From Symbiodinium natans (Eukaryota; Sar; Dinophyceae; Suessiales; Symbiodiniaceae): a stretch of DNA of 64,000 bases. The position numbers were made by a program, and so were the translations under genes. The stretch covers positions 62,001 through 126,000 of the forward strand of contig CAJNDS010002578.1 of assembly GCA_905221605.1 (NCBI GenBank). The letters are read 5' to 3'. The notes beneath the pieces were generated by a model, which searched no databases, was not told the DNA's origin, and worked only from the letters and a program-made list of their open reading frames with translations. This document shows positions 28,441 through 38,984 of this stretch, piece by piece. Each line of letters starts with the position of its first letter. Position 1 is the stretch's first letter.

Positions 28441-29725
28441 TAGAGGTGCAGCTCCTAAGAGAGCGCCGCCTGCTGGTGTGAACCCCCCGCCTCCCAGGCG
28501 GAGAAGGGTGGAACCGCAGGATGAGCAAGCCCCTGAGCCCGGGCCACAACACGTGCAACCCCCTGAGCCCTTGGTGGATAACCAGGCTCAGGGGAGGAGG
28601 AATCCTGGAGTCGTGCTTCGGGAAAATCCTCAGCTCGAGCAGCACAATCCTGTGCACCGCCCCCCAGCCGTGGTGGCAAACCAGGCTGAGAGGGATGAAG
28701 CTCCTGGAATTGTCCTTCGGGAGAATCCCCATGCACCTGGGGCTGGTCCGGTTTTGGGTGCCCCAGACCAGGACAGCTGCTCTGAAGAAAGCGAGGAGGA
28801 GCCAATGGTGCCTGACCCCATTGTGCATCCCGAGCCTCCTCCAGCACCGCCAGCTGCGCCTATGTTGCCTGCCCCGTTGAACTTTGACGATATGGATCAA
28901 GAAGCGGGCGCAGCCTTTGCTATTGCTGAGAGGGCTCGCAATACCAAGCCAGGACTGGTGGCTTTCAAATCCGATCTGGGCTATCCTGGTGTCTTCCAGG
29001 CCCTTCCCAAGGACCTGATCCACGTGTGGTTCAATGACACGGGGGACAGCACTGCGGCGTATATCCATAATGGAAGAACCAGATTCGGATACGACGCTGG
29101 TGGTGGCTACGTCTTGAAGGTTGGGACGAAGCAGGCCTTTGGAGATGAGGTGGCGATTTCGGCCTTGCTGCCTAAGGTGGCAGCCACCATCATTGGGGCT
29201 GGATCTACGACACTGCAGGTGCTGCTCTCTGGGCGACCATGGGAGTTCAGGTCCCATTTGGTGGCGTGGTCGATGGTGGAAAAAATCGAGCTCCTCACGG
29301 ATTTTGGTTCTCGGAACCAGATCCACCCTCAGTGGTCCTTGTATGCCTTCGCCCTCCTTTTGCAATTGAGCCGTCATTTTGCTCTTCGTGATGTGTCAAA
29401 AACCAACCTGGGAATTAAGCCAGGACTCAGTGCTGCGACGCCCATGTTGTGTTTTTTCGATCTCGCGGATTGGCACTTCGAAGGGCTCAATGCTGGAAGG
29501 TGGATTCCCAAGTATAGCTTGCGCAGCTTCGTCGAGACCCTTCGATGTGTCTGTGACGTTACGCCATTGGAGCCGTATCTCCGCAGGCAGGAGGTGGTCC
29601 CTTGCCTCAACGAGATCATTGCAGGTCTCCCCGCTGCGCTCAAGGCAAACTTGGAAATCCAAATGGTCCTCATGGACGGCCGACTTTCTGATTGGGCTCA
29701 CCTTGCTGCATTGGCTAACCAATAA
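28364..29725 (+). CDS. LINE ORF3: protein-kinase-like fold, third ORF
   Basis: 453 codons, ATG at 28364, stop before 29726. Residues 1-170 are Lys/Arg/Pro-rich and then acidic, with a repeated VVLRENP/IVLRENP motif (about residues 83 and 115). Residues about 185-450 form a globular domain with this order: GGGYVLKV with Lys252; Glu262 in FGDEVAIS; LVAWSMVEKIELL (hinge-like); LRDVSKTNLGI with Asp343 and Asn348 exactly five apart; and CFFDLADW with Asp366. Lys, Glu, Asp-x4-Asn, Asp is the kinase active-site set, with HRD replaced by LRD and DFG by DLA. No LINE ORF known to me encodes a kinase-like fold. It may phosphorylate a protein or small molecule or be a pseudokinase. Sharing strand, spacing and junction repeat with ORF2 argues that it belongs to the element. 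Confidence 0.6.
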   Translation: MPPKHKSPASKAYSKARPGKRERARLRGAAPKRAPPAGVNPPPPRRRRVEPQDEQAPEPGPQHVQPPEPLVDNQAQGRRNPGVVLRENPQLEQHNPVHRPPAVVANQAERDEAPGIVLRENPHAPGAGPVLGAPDQDSCSEESEEEPMVPDPIVHPEPPPAPPAAPMLPAPLNFDDMDQEAGAAFAIAERARNTKPGLVAFKSDLGYPGVFQALPKDLIHVWFNDTGDSTAAYIHNGRTRFGYDAGGGYVLKVGTKQAFGDEVAISALLPKVAATIIGAGSTTLQVLLSGRPWEFRSHLVAWSMVEKIELLTDFGSRNQIHPQWSLYAFALLLQLSRHFALRDVSKTNLGIKPGLSAATPMLCFFDLADWHFEGLNAGRWIPKYSLRSFVETLRCVCDVTPLEPYLRRQEVVPCLNEIIAGLPAALKANLEIQMVLMDGRLSDWAHLAALANQ

Positions 29726-30141
29726 GCTTGGGCCTTCCAAGCTTTTGGTGTTGTCAGTCAGGTCTTGGGGTCTCCAGACCATTCAAGGCGTGGGCCCAGT
29801 CTTGCTGTGTGTGATTGCAGATGCTCGGGTTGTTGAACCCCGACTGTCATAGCCTGCTACCGTGAGTCTGCGGGCTTGGGCGTTCCAAGTGCAGCTAGGC
29901 CTTGGTGTAACCAGGCCTCAGGCATGGGTGCCAGCCTGAAGTGAGTGGCGCAACTTGTAGCAGGGTAGGTGTAACCCCGACTGTCTCACTTCTGAGCTTG
30001 GACTCAAGGCCTACTCCTTGCAGCTACTGCGTGAGTGGCTTGTTTCTTTCTTAGGGTAGGTGTTCACCCGACTGTTTCACACAGAGCCAATGGACTCAAG
30101 GCCTCTGGCCGCTTCGTGCTTGCGTGGGAAAGTTTTTGACT
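29726..30141 (+). repeat. LINE 3' region with diverged repeats
   Basis: Two diverged copies of a unit of about 75-90 bp are seen: GTAGGGTAGGTGT-AACCCCGACTGTC...GGACTCAAGGCC at about 29960, and TTAGGGTAGGTGTTCACCCGACTGTTT...GGACTCAAGGCC at about 30051. A related AACCCCGACTGTC occurs at about 29835. The region ends with GAAAGTTTTTGACT. No coding. Likely the 3' UTR used for target-primed reverse transcription. Confidence 0.5.
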
Positions 30142-30149
30142 TCCTTGTG

Positions 30150-31700
30150 AGTGCCTTTACAGTTGACAGGATGTCTTGCACGTGTGACATGAACCACGAG
30201 TTTGCATTGCATGAGTTGAGAGCTGTGCTTGAACCGTTTGTTTGGTGTTAGCAGAAGCAGGCATGGACATAGCATGTTTGGAGCTTGGCTTGAAAGTGTT
30301 TCTTGCTTTGAGCTTGACGTGAGATGTTTGGAGTGTGCATGATGAGCAGAGAAGCACTCGAGATGCTTTAGGAGCATCCTTGAAGAAGTGCGTGTCGCTC
30401 TGAGTTTGCTCTTTAAACCTTGGCCGCCGACCCTCGCTTCGCTCGTGTCGTCGTACTGAGGTTCGAGCAGAGTGGCTGTGCACTTGTATGCTTGTTTTGC
30501 TGAAGCACTGAAGTCCTGAGAAGCACTAGGACGTTTGCATGTGTTCCTCCTTTGTTTAACAAAGTTGAGATGGAATTCACGAAAGTGAAGCTGCGCTGAC
30601 TCTGCGAGAGACTTGCCGAACACCTCTGGTGTTTTGGCTCAAGCGTGGAGTGAAAAAGAGCTCTGCGTTTTTCACAGGAACATGACATGTAAGATGGACT
30701 GTGTGCCACCCAGAAGCAGTAACGGGTGAGTCTGCCAGCGGAAGGCACGCAAGTGGATGATCTCCGACCGTTTAAACATTACATGTGCTCTTGTTAATCT
30801 TGTTAAGAGGCGTAACGCAGAAGAACCCAGCGCTCTCCAGCAGGAACAGCGAAGAACCACTTTCCCTTCCAAGAAGCCGGAGCCAGTTTTGCGTTAACGG
30901 ACGCCAGACAGACAACAGACTGCAATTGCCTCCAGCAAAGCATGTGCCACGGAAGAGTCTGGGCCTTCCAAAACCTGGCCAACATCATTCCCTGCTTAGC
31001 ACACCATTCTAACCACGTTGGATTCTGCAGAGATCCAACAGAAGAAAACAGGCGTTAGACGTTGCACTAAGTCTTACCTTCAACGTAAGAAATTAGCAGG
31101 TTATTGCCGATTGACGTTAGAACCACTGGTGAATCCAAGAAAAGGGCCTAAAGAGTGGGAGCTTCTTCAAGAAAATCAAAGAGCTTGAATTTAAGAAAGG
31201 TTGAGTTGACCAAAATGGAAGCAAACTGATGCGCAGGCCAACGCAAATGCTGTGTGGCCTTGTGTGCAATGTCTTGACAGGGGGTCTTCGGTTGCCACTT
31301 TAAACTCTGTGCTTTTGAGGGTTTGGCAACGTGCTGATGACGCTCACGGTGGAATCGAGCTACTCACGCAGCCTCCCTCTGGCCGTCTGATGAGACTTTG
31401 CTTGTGCGCGGACATCTTTTCAGGTGGGCGCAGCTGCAAGCCAGGGTGAGCGGAGGACCTTTTGCTCGGGGCTGCTCCACTGGCTGACCACCATGGAGTG
31501 CCCTGGGCCGGTCTTGCTTTGATAGTTCTTGCTGTTAAGTCCCCACTGGCTGACCACCATGGGGCATACGCACGTCTTTCCTCTCCCTGGGGAGTCAACA
31601 TCCCTTTGCCACTGTGGGTCCGTTATCTGTCCTTGACGACGGGTACGGGACCCTGACTATCGAGTGATGACCTCGGTTCGATTCGAATGATGTCGCACCA
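30150..31700. other. Gap with no recognisable gene
   Basis: Only short frames without motifs. A 22-base repeat, CCACTGGCTGACCACCATGG, occurs twice, at about 31478 and 31545. No promoter or RNA gene could be supported. Confidence 0.5.
30632..30643 (+). other. Possible relic of the dinoflagellate spliced leader 3' end
   Basis: TTTTGGCTCAAG matches the last 12 bases of the dinoflagellate trans-spliced leader (ending CCATTTTGGCTCAAG, from memory). Upstream bases do not match beyond this, so it could be chance. Partial matches (TTGGCTCAAG at 21646, CTGGCTCAAG at 19517) adjoin the GAAAGTTTTTGACT motif at the LINE. Confidence 0.3.
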
Positions 31701-31919
31701 GTTGCTACATGATGGTGGTTTTGAGAATCTGGCAGTGTCGCATTTTGCGATTCCCCGCATGCTCTGTGCTATATGATTGCACCAGGATTTCAACGACGAC
31801 TTCGAGTACTGAGCGCGTGGGGTTACCTAGTAGTTCGGCGCCTTTGCTTGCTTTGTTTCTTCTGTTTCTTTGGTTCTTGGGTGTTTGCGTGGTGTGTTTG
31901 GTGGTTTAAGCGCGCTGAC

Positions 31920-33728
31920 TTCGTTTCACCTGTTATGTCGAGCCCAACAAGACCGGCCTACTGCGCTACTGATGTAGTAAAGAGGCGTCAGTCCAAAAAA
32001 AAAAATACAGCCCTTCCACAGCACTTGGTGAAAGTCCGGCGGCTCTTCGAATTGGGGTCTAGCGCAGCAGCGGGCGGAGAAGGAGGTCGTTAAACGCAAG
32101 TGCTTTGGGGGTCTGAACGACAAGGACTTGGTGAAGCAAATCGGCGCGGTGAAGGTCACATGTTGGAGCAGGTCGTTCTGGACTTCGAGCACGAGCCTGA
32201 GTACCATGCTGCGGTCAAACGCTTTTGCTACGTCCTCAAGCCTTCATCTATGCGAAGCACCGAAGAGCTATGACGGCCACAAGACTGAAAGGCCGGAGGG
32301 GGTGGACGCGAAGGAGACGAACAAGGTGGGCTCCTTCAAGATGGCGATGGCGGTGGCCAGGGACGGCAAACGACGCGAGATGGCAGTGGAGGAGTTGAAG
32401 AGGGGTTTCTGCGCAGAATCGAATAGAGACTCCCAGCGCTCCAAAATGTCGTCTTGGCCGGTGGCGGCGTCGCTGAAAGCGGCTGGCTTAAAGTCGGCCG
32501 GAGCACTAATCAATGAGCTCAAGCTGTGGCATATCGAACAAGGACGCCAAGTGTTGAAGAGGTCTCTTTCTCGCGGTGTAGGTCCCGTGAAAAGGGCTCC
32601 GGAGCTGAAGGTGGGCGAGGTGGAAGTTTCCAAATAGAATTGCAAAGCACATGCGGGAATCTCAAATCCGGCGCTGGCTTTCGCCTGGGCAACCATCTGG
32701 ATGCTGAGGTGCGCGGAGCTGGTGGTGGTCAAGTGGGCGCACGTTTCCGTGGATGCCCGCGCGAAGACAGTCACCCTCAAGATCCCATTGTCCAAAATGG
32801 ACCAATCTGGCTGGGGGGTCAGGCGCACCTTGGGCTGCTGCGGCCAAAGGAAGTGCGGCTGGTCTTGCGCTTGGAAAGTCTGGTCGGAGCTTGAAAAGAG
32901 AAGATCTTCATCAACGGAGTTTGTTTTCGTGCAAAATGGCACGGACCCCAAGAACACGGGCAAGATGGCGGCGGCTTGGAAGTGCGTGTTGAGACCGGAC
33001 TTGACAGGGCATTCTGCTCGCAGGTCGGGCGCTATGATGTATGTCAGGGCTGGGCTACAGGCGGTGGCGTTTTGGGAAGCTGGAAATCAAACACCGTGCT
33101 GATCTACGCGGAAGAGGCGCTGGAGGAGATCCCGGCAAATCAACGGCTGCTCCCTGGCTCCGGCTTTGCTGCAACAACGAGGCTCTCCTGTTGGAAAGCC
33201 CCAAAGGCTCCGAGGACGCCAGGCGCGGACATGGGAGATGACGTCCCGATACCTATGACGCCTCATTCCACCTCGCCTCCTACGCCCTCGAAAGTGGTCG
33301 ACGAGCAGCAAGGATCGAAAGACGCAGCCATAGTTTCCTGCTTGACTTTTGACAGGCCGAGGGAGCTATGGGTTTACTCAATCCGTGACAACAGAAAAGA
33401 CCCAACTCTCCATTTGGTGGCAGCAGCTGGATGGGAGATGCCCATGAGTGAGTGGAAAACAGCGTGCGGATGGCCTTTTGCCAGAAACGAGGCCGAGGCG
33501 GCCTTTTCTTACGTGCGTAACCTCACAAGAAAGAAATGCAGAAAGTGCATTCTCAACAAAAGTAAACGCGACGGTGTCAGTGAGGTTGACATTGGGCGTT
33601 TACGTGCTAGCTCCTTTGCTGGCGCTCTTGTGCAGAACGGCATGCGTCCAGCATCAGAATATGAAGCTGCACCACCGACTTTGAAAAGTGAGTCAAGGGC
33701 GGAGGGTTGGGAAGTGATGTGCAGTTGA
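31920..33728 (+). pseudogene. Tyrosine recombinase (DIRS/Crypton-like), decayed
   Basis: The best frame starts about 32128. DGKRREMAVEELKRG (32365-32405) and SRDSQRSK...WPVAASLKAAGLKSAGALINELKLWHIEQG are the helical N-terminal DNA-binding part. After a TAG at 32635-32637 the same frame continues: WMLRCAELVVVKWAHVSV (Arg I), LSKMDQSGWGVRRTLGC (Lys), and GHSARRSGAMMYVRAGL near 33007 (H-x-x-R). Near 33075 an indel moves the frame; the next frame gives GSWKSNTVLIYAEEAL with the nucleophile Tyr near 33106. The C-terminal tail has a CGWPFAR...KKCRKC module (33465-33560). R-K-HxxR-W-Y is the tyrosine recombinase active site. There are at least two lesions, so inactive. No linked RT was found, so Crypton-like or orphan DIRS are both possible. 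Confidence 0.7.
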
Positions 33729-34061
33729 GTTTGCCTGAAGCGAACAGAGTGAGCACAGGCAAGCACGAAACTGCGAATTGGGCAGGGGGGAGGGACATGG
33801 AGGGACATGTCTGAAGCAGAGCCGCTGAAGAAGCAGCTGTTTGCCTCAAGGGCATGCTGCTGAAAAGGGCTCTGCTGCCCAACATTTTTCTCCCACCCAC
33901 CCAGCCCGTGGTTGACATTGGGCGTTTACGTGCTAGCTCCTTTGCTGGCGCTCTTGTGCAGAACGGCATGCATCCAGCATCAGAATATGAAGCTGCACCA
34001 CCGACTTTGAAAAGTGATTCAAGGGCGGAGGGTTGGGAAGTGATGTGCAGTTGAGTTTGCC
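33585..34061. repeat. Near-identical 151-bp direct repeats, 326 bp apart
   Basis: Copies at 33585-33735 and 33911-34061 start with GTTGACATTGGGCGTTTACG and end with GCAGTTGAGTTTGCC. They differ at only a few positions (for example CGTCCAGC versus CATCCAGC). The first copy begins just after the recombinase zinc tail. The spacer holds a CAGAGCC/GGCTCTG inverted pair. Near 34065-34137 a GGGTGACGGGG-TTGTTGGCCCC segment is also repeated. Confidence 0.9.
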
Positions 34062-34252
34062 GGGGTGACGGGGTTGTTGGCCCCCACGCCCAGGATTCCT
34101 GCTGAGGGGTGACGGGGGTTGTTGGCCCCGCGCCCCGCATCGTGGAAGCGGACTTCCCTCGTTTGCCCCGCCCCCCCCTGCTCGAGGTGGATCCTGAGTT
34201 CAGGTACGACGATAGGGGGTCGGGGCTGACGATCGGGAAGTCGGAGCAACAG

Positions 34253-34384
34253 GGGATATGTGTTTACTCATGGTTGTTTACAGTTTTGAGAAAGATCATC
34301 ACGCTTTGATGCTTATGGTTCAAGCCACACACACACCATGCAAGAGTAGCATCAGAGCATTGCTTGGATAGCTTTGACTTTTTA
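34253..34384. repeat. Dispersed ~133-bp repeat, copy 1
   Basis: Starts GGGATATGTGTTTACTCATG and ends GATAGCTTTGACTTTTTA, with an ACACAC run in the middle. An almost perfect second copy lies at 43320-43453, differing by one CA unit. The last 20 bases of copy 1 are repeated again immediately (34386-34405). Confidence 0.9.
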
Positions 34385-34405
34385 AACTTGGATAGCTTTG
34401 ACTTT

Positions 34406-37150
34406 AGCGGCAATCTTGGCACGCGCAGATAGTTCACTCAGACTTGCCTTGATTTAAGATGCTGCAACACTTCTGTATCACTGCATGTTCCGTGTGGGGT
34501 TGCTGCTTCGCCCTTCTGTCCATGCCGAACAGCCATAGACTTCATGGGAGCACAGTTACTGCGCTCAGTGCACAGGCATCGTGTCGCAGTCCTGGGGCTG
34601 CGCTTTCACCGGTGTTGGCACCTGGCACAAGACATGATGCGATTTTAGCAGGAGGTCGGAGTGCGGCTTCCGGGCCCAACGGGCCGTGCGAGCAGGCCCT
34701 CATGACTGCGTGACAGCTTTGGCCCGACCTGGTACAGCTGCAGGAAGCTTGCAAGCCACCCGAGATGCTTGCAAAGGTGAACAAAAGCCGAGCACGATGT
34801 GAAGCCTGTGTCCATACCAAGAGGCCCGGTGCCTTAGCCGTCTCCAACAGAAGCCCTGCTGACGTCAGAGGCAGCCTTGGGTGTAGTCAGTGTAGTCTGT
34901 CTTCTCTGCTCGCTTTGCCAGCAGACGTTGAAGACCAGCATTTGGATAACTGCAGCTTGCTTGATGCCCTGTACGCTTGGGACTGCGTAGGCAATTGAAG
35001 GAGATGCCGCACCTGCTTCGTGAGTTGCTCTTCGGCTTGGAGCACTGGGTCAGCTAGTGCCCCTGTTGGTACGCAACAACGCTAGTTGTTGCAATACCTT
35101 CACATACATTTCCACCTCCATTCAGGTGTGTCAGCCCTGGCGTGCACACGAATGCACGCGTGTCTGCGTGTGAGTTGGTAGTGCTTGTTGGGTGAATGCA
35201 AATAGGATCAGTGCTGCAAGCAGTCTCAAAGGCTTCCGCAGTGTCAGAGATTCGGGGTGACTCGCTTTTGCAGGCCCCCAACTTGCTTAACTGGGAGTAA
35301 GGGGCTGGCATTGGACACTGCAGCAAGAAGTAAGCCTCCTGCCTCGTGCAGAGTTTACCCAGTTCAGCTTTGGAAGGAGCGCGCAGCAGGTCAGCAACCG
35401 GATTCTTCCTGCAATCCACAGCGTTGCCTGCCCATCTCGCCTCAGTGCTACATGAGGTCGTGCAGAAGCCGTGGGTTCACACAGTTGCACGCCCGTGTTT
35501 CTAACGACCTGATTGATCACGATGCACAGTCATGTAGTTCAAAGTCTGGGGGTGAGGGATCGCAAAGGGATATCTGTGGTCTTTTCAGTCCCGAGTTCCT
35601 TCATCCCGCTTGCTGTTCTGCTCGCCAATTGCCAGACCAGCACTCCGCCCTGTCTTCTTCGGCACGCGCGTCGCATTGTGTGTCCCAGAAGCTCTGCGCA
35701 CTTGTTTCTGCCATCCCAGCAACCACTCTTCAAGGCAGGCGTTTGTTGCGGCATGCCAAAGCTGCAGACACTCAGTCCTCGCCCAGATCACAGTGGATTT
35801 CGCAGTTCTCAAAGATGCAGGCCATCTAGGCCATGCAGGCCTTCAAGTGTCAGCGGCCTGAAGCGATCTTCAGTCGCCATCCCCACAGCCTTTCCGTGCC
35901 CCAGCACGCAAGACTGCACGATCTTCGTGCCGGGAGTTTTTCGAGTCTTCATGCCATGATGTGGTCCATCCTCGAAAGCCGCCCTGAAGACCCCAAGTTG
36001 ACGTAACGGTCCAAAGCCCTACAGTTGGCTTGGGTTGTCCTCATCGTGTCTCCGTGTCCTTGTCTGCGACATGATGGGCATGACCACATTCACAAAATGC
36101 CAGGTGCACGCAAGAGTTGTGCGGGCACGTAGCAGAATGTTGACCTGTACTGCCTTCACATGGGCAGGGTTGTGCCCAGCTCTGTACTGAATAATTTTCT
36201 GGATTTGACATGGCCCATCGCTTCTGCAAGGCCACACCGGCCACACCTGCCGGGTGTTTCACTTGCTTCGCGGACTAAGCACCTTTGTAGCTGCAGCGCG
36301 CCTCGCGTAAACATTCATCCGCCCTAGAGCGCCCTCCGCAGCGCTTGTCCGCAAGGATCTTGCCGGCAGTTCTCGGCAATTCTCGGCCTACAAGCTGCGT
36401 TGCTTCAGCCTGTCGAAGACCTGCCTGGTCGCCGGTATCGCAGCATGCAAGCTGCACGATGGTGGCTTTTGAGCCGCAATGCCAAGACGCCTGGGCAGCC
36501 TCGGCTTGCACCGCCAGCGACATGCCGGCAGTCCTCACCTGTCTCGGCTTGCAACATGCACTACTGAGGGCAGAAGCCTGAAGTTCCAGCAGAGCTCGGA
36601 CGCTAGTCCACCTCGCCATGTCCGCACAAGATGCACAGGGTGGGACTGCTTAAGCGGAACTGCAAGTGCCTCTTGTGTGGCAATGCGCTGAATACATGTG
36701 AGATGTGGCGGCGGCTTGCATTCCTCACTGGCCCCCCCCCGCCGGACGAGCCCCTTGGCTCTGCATTGAATGACCGCAGAACAGTGCTGCTTCGCACGTC
36801 AGCTGCAGCCAGCCAGCACGGCTCGCACGGGGAGATTTCTTTTCTCTCAAGGCTTTTGAATGAGCGTGCAGCTCCCTCGGCCTCTTTAACGGTTCCCAAA
36901 GCTCAACAATTGTGGGCTCAAACGGCCTGAACTGAATTGCCTGACTAATGGATGTCTTTGCTGCACTTTCCCCGATTTATCGGCTCATCTCGCAGTGCGT
37001 CTTGAAGGACATCCCTTCTCTGGAGAAGTGCCGGAGTGAAGTGGAAAAGGTGAAGATGCCAAGGTGTTCCTCCTTAGCGTTGCTTCTCACGCTGCGGCTG
37101 TCCAAGGGTAGTTTGACCGCGTAGGCTGACGACTGTGCACGGTTTTCCGG
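34406..37150. other. Gap with no recognisable gene
   Basis: Several frames of 70-190 codons exist on both strands but their composition looks random and none carries a motif, membrane segment or repeat that would support a protein. No RNA gene is recognised. Confidence 0.5.
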
Positions 37151-37159
37151 CGATGGCAC

Positions 37160-37220
37160 TTGTGCAAGGAAACCATGGAAACCATGGAAACCATGGAAAC
37201 CATGGAAACCATGGAAACCA
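37160..37220. repeat. 9-bp minisatellite (ACCATGGAA)n
   Basis: About six uninterrupted copies of ACCATGGAA. It reads Met-Glu-Thr repeats in one frame and Gly-Phe-His repeats on the other strand; neither frame is otherwise convincing. The remainder of 36950-38150 shows nothing else. Confidence 0.9.
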
Positions 37221-38179
37221 TCTTCATGCAGCTGCGGAAAGAGTGCCATCTTTGGCGAACCTCAGCTGCAGCTTGTAAGCCTTGTAAGCCCGCATGCATG
37301 TGGCCATGGGCTGCATCTGGATGCCAGAACAGACCAATTGCTTGACGTAGCATGAGCTCGCAAGTGCTGCACGAGTTCCCCAAAATCAACCGTCCCGCAG
37401 ACGGTCTGTGTCCCATGACCTTGACCGTCAGTGAGTCAGGGTAGGTTTGGAGATGTTTCGAGTTTCGGGTGGGCCTTTCGGCTCCCGAAAGTCATCCCCT
37501 TGAAGTCGGTTGTTCAAGTTCCCTCGACGGCGTGACACGCCCACCATCCCCCAGGCGTTGTGCTGCTTATCAGTGTCCTTGCAGTCAGCGACCTCGCTGG
37601 CCAAGTGTCCCTTGCGAGCTTCAGGCCAAAGACTCCGGCGTCGCGGGGACCTGGACGGCTGGATCAGACATTTGGAGGCGCATGAGTGCAGGACATGTTG
37701 TCCTACAATTGCCGGTTACCGCGTCCGGAAGTGGTTGGCCGTGGACGTGCCGTGTCTGCTCCAGGATGCGTGTGGAGTAGCTGCAGGATGTGGACCCCAA
37801 CGCGCGATCTCGCGCCTGCGTGTCTGTGTGCACTGAGGTTGCTGTGGCGAGTCAGCTGACGAATGAATTCTGAATTTTCTGCCCCAACCGCTGCTTAGCC
37901 AGGTGGGATATACCCAGGAGCCAGCGTACAGTGCGTACAGGGCTTGCGTGCCTCAAGAGGCAGCCTCTGCTGTGCTCGACAGCATTCAGAAATCTCTGCC
38001 CACAGTACAAGGAACGCTTCAGGGATGTCAACGTACCGAGCTGTGTCCGTTTGGTGGTGGTCGAGCTCGTGGTCTAGGCTCGCACACAAGTTGCCGTCGC
38101 CTCCGTCCTCTGTCGCCTGTTTTGTTTGGGGTTGGTTGCTAGGGGGTCGAATGAGTTAAGTCCACTTCATCTGACCACC

Positions 38180-38800
38180 CTGCTCCTGCTTGAACACAAC
38201 ATCAGCTGACAAGAACATGACAGATAGGCTCGGGGCGATGCTTTATCCGGCCTTTCTCTGCTTTCGACATGCCCAGCTGTGCAACATCGCTCGCCGCTCG
38301 TCTCGTGCGTGTGTGGCATCGCGCCGATGACAAGGTACTGCGTGGTTCACACTGCTGAACGGCTGAGATCACCTTTGGGCCAGATTGAAAGCCTTGGATG
38401 CCACACATAGCTTGACGCCTACTTACTATCCCCTACCGGTCTTGAGTGGATGTTGATCCAGCCGGCGGGCTTATGTCCACGAACAGCCTGGGCTCCTGCT
38501 TGAGTCCATTGAACACTTGAAATGACCAGAACATGACAGATGGGCTCAGGACGACAAGTTGTGCTGGATGTCTTTGCTCTCGACATGCCCTGCCGTGCAA
38601 GATAGCGTGCCGCTCGTCTCATCCGTGTGTGGCCCCGGCGATGCTGCGTGCCGAGATGACAAGGTGCTCTGTAGCTGAGACCGCTGAACGAGTGCCGATA
38701 CTGTTTCTCAGAGCCTGCTTTGGATGGAGGTTGATCCAGTCGGCGGGCTTATGATCATGAAAGGCCTGGCCACCTGTTTCAAGTCTGCGGACCAGGCGTG
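38180..38800. repeat. Diverged tandem duplication, unit about 280-316 bp
   Basis: GAACATGACAGAT(A/G)GGCTC occurs at 38214 and 38530; CTCGCCGCTCGTCTC / GTGCCGCTCGTCTC and GATGACAAGGT(A/G)CT follow in each. TTGATCCAG(C/T)CGGCGGGCTT is at 38452 and 38731. Indels vary the period. No coding function is seen. Confidence 0.8.
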
Positions 38801-38984
38801 GTCGGTCACCTGAGACCATGAAGGCAAGTACACCTGCTGTCTCTTTTGTGGCTGCCCGAAGTGTGCCGCCCTGACATTACAGAAAGTACGAGGAACCTTT
38901 CAGGTGTATGAGAGTCCAAAAATGAAGCAAATGGCGTGACATGGTCTCAGGAGACCCATCTCCAGCATCTCCATGTTGGAGATG

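Larger units (their letters stand above)
21633..30141 (+). mobile_element. Non-LTR (LINE) retrotransposon with three ORFs
   Basis: ORF1 (zinc/coiled coil), ORF2 (endonuclease, RT, RNase H, zinc tail) and ORF3 (kinase-like) follow each other on the plus strand without other genes. I set the outer limits at the 14-mer GAAAGTTTTTGACT, which occurs at 21633 upstream of ORF1 and at 30128 after the 3' region; it also occurs at 19505. These limits are tentative. ORF2 and ORF3 are intact over 5.3 and 1.36 kb, so the copy is young or was recently under selection; ORF1 has one frameshift. No poly(A) tail is seen at the 3' end. Confidence 0.8.

Noticed and set aside
30420-30460. tRNA-like or snRNA-like hairpin
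   Set aside because: Only a short CCCTCGCTTCGCTCG-type repeat; no cloverleaf or conserved boxes.
35257-35829. A 190-codon plus-strand frame
   Set aside because: Ser/Cys/Arg-rich random-looking sequence without motif; overlapped by similarly long frames in other phases.
37160-37345. A short frame starting with a Met-Glu-Thr repeat
   Set aside because: Translation of a 9-bp minisatellite; nothing follows it.
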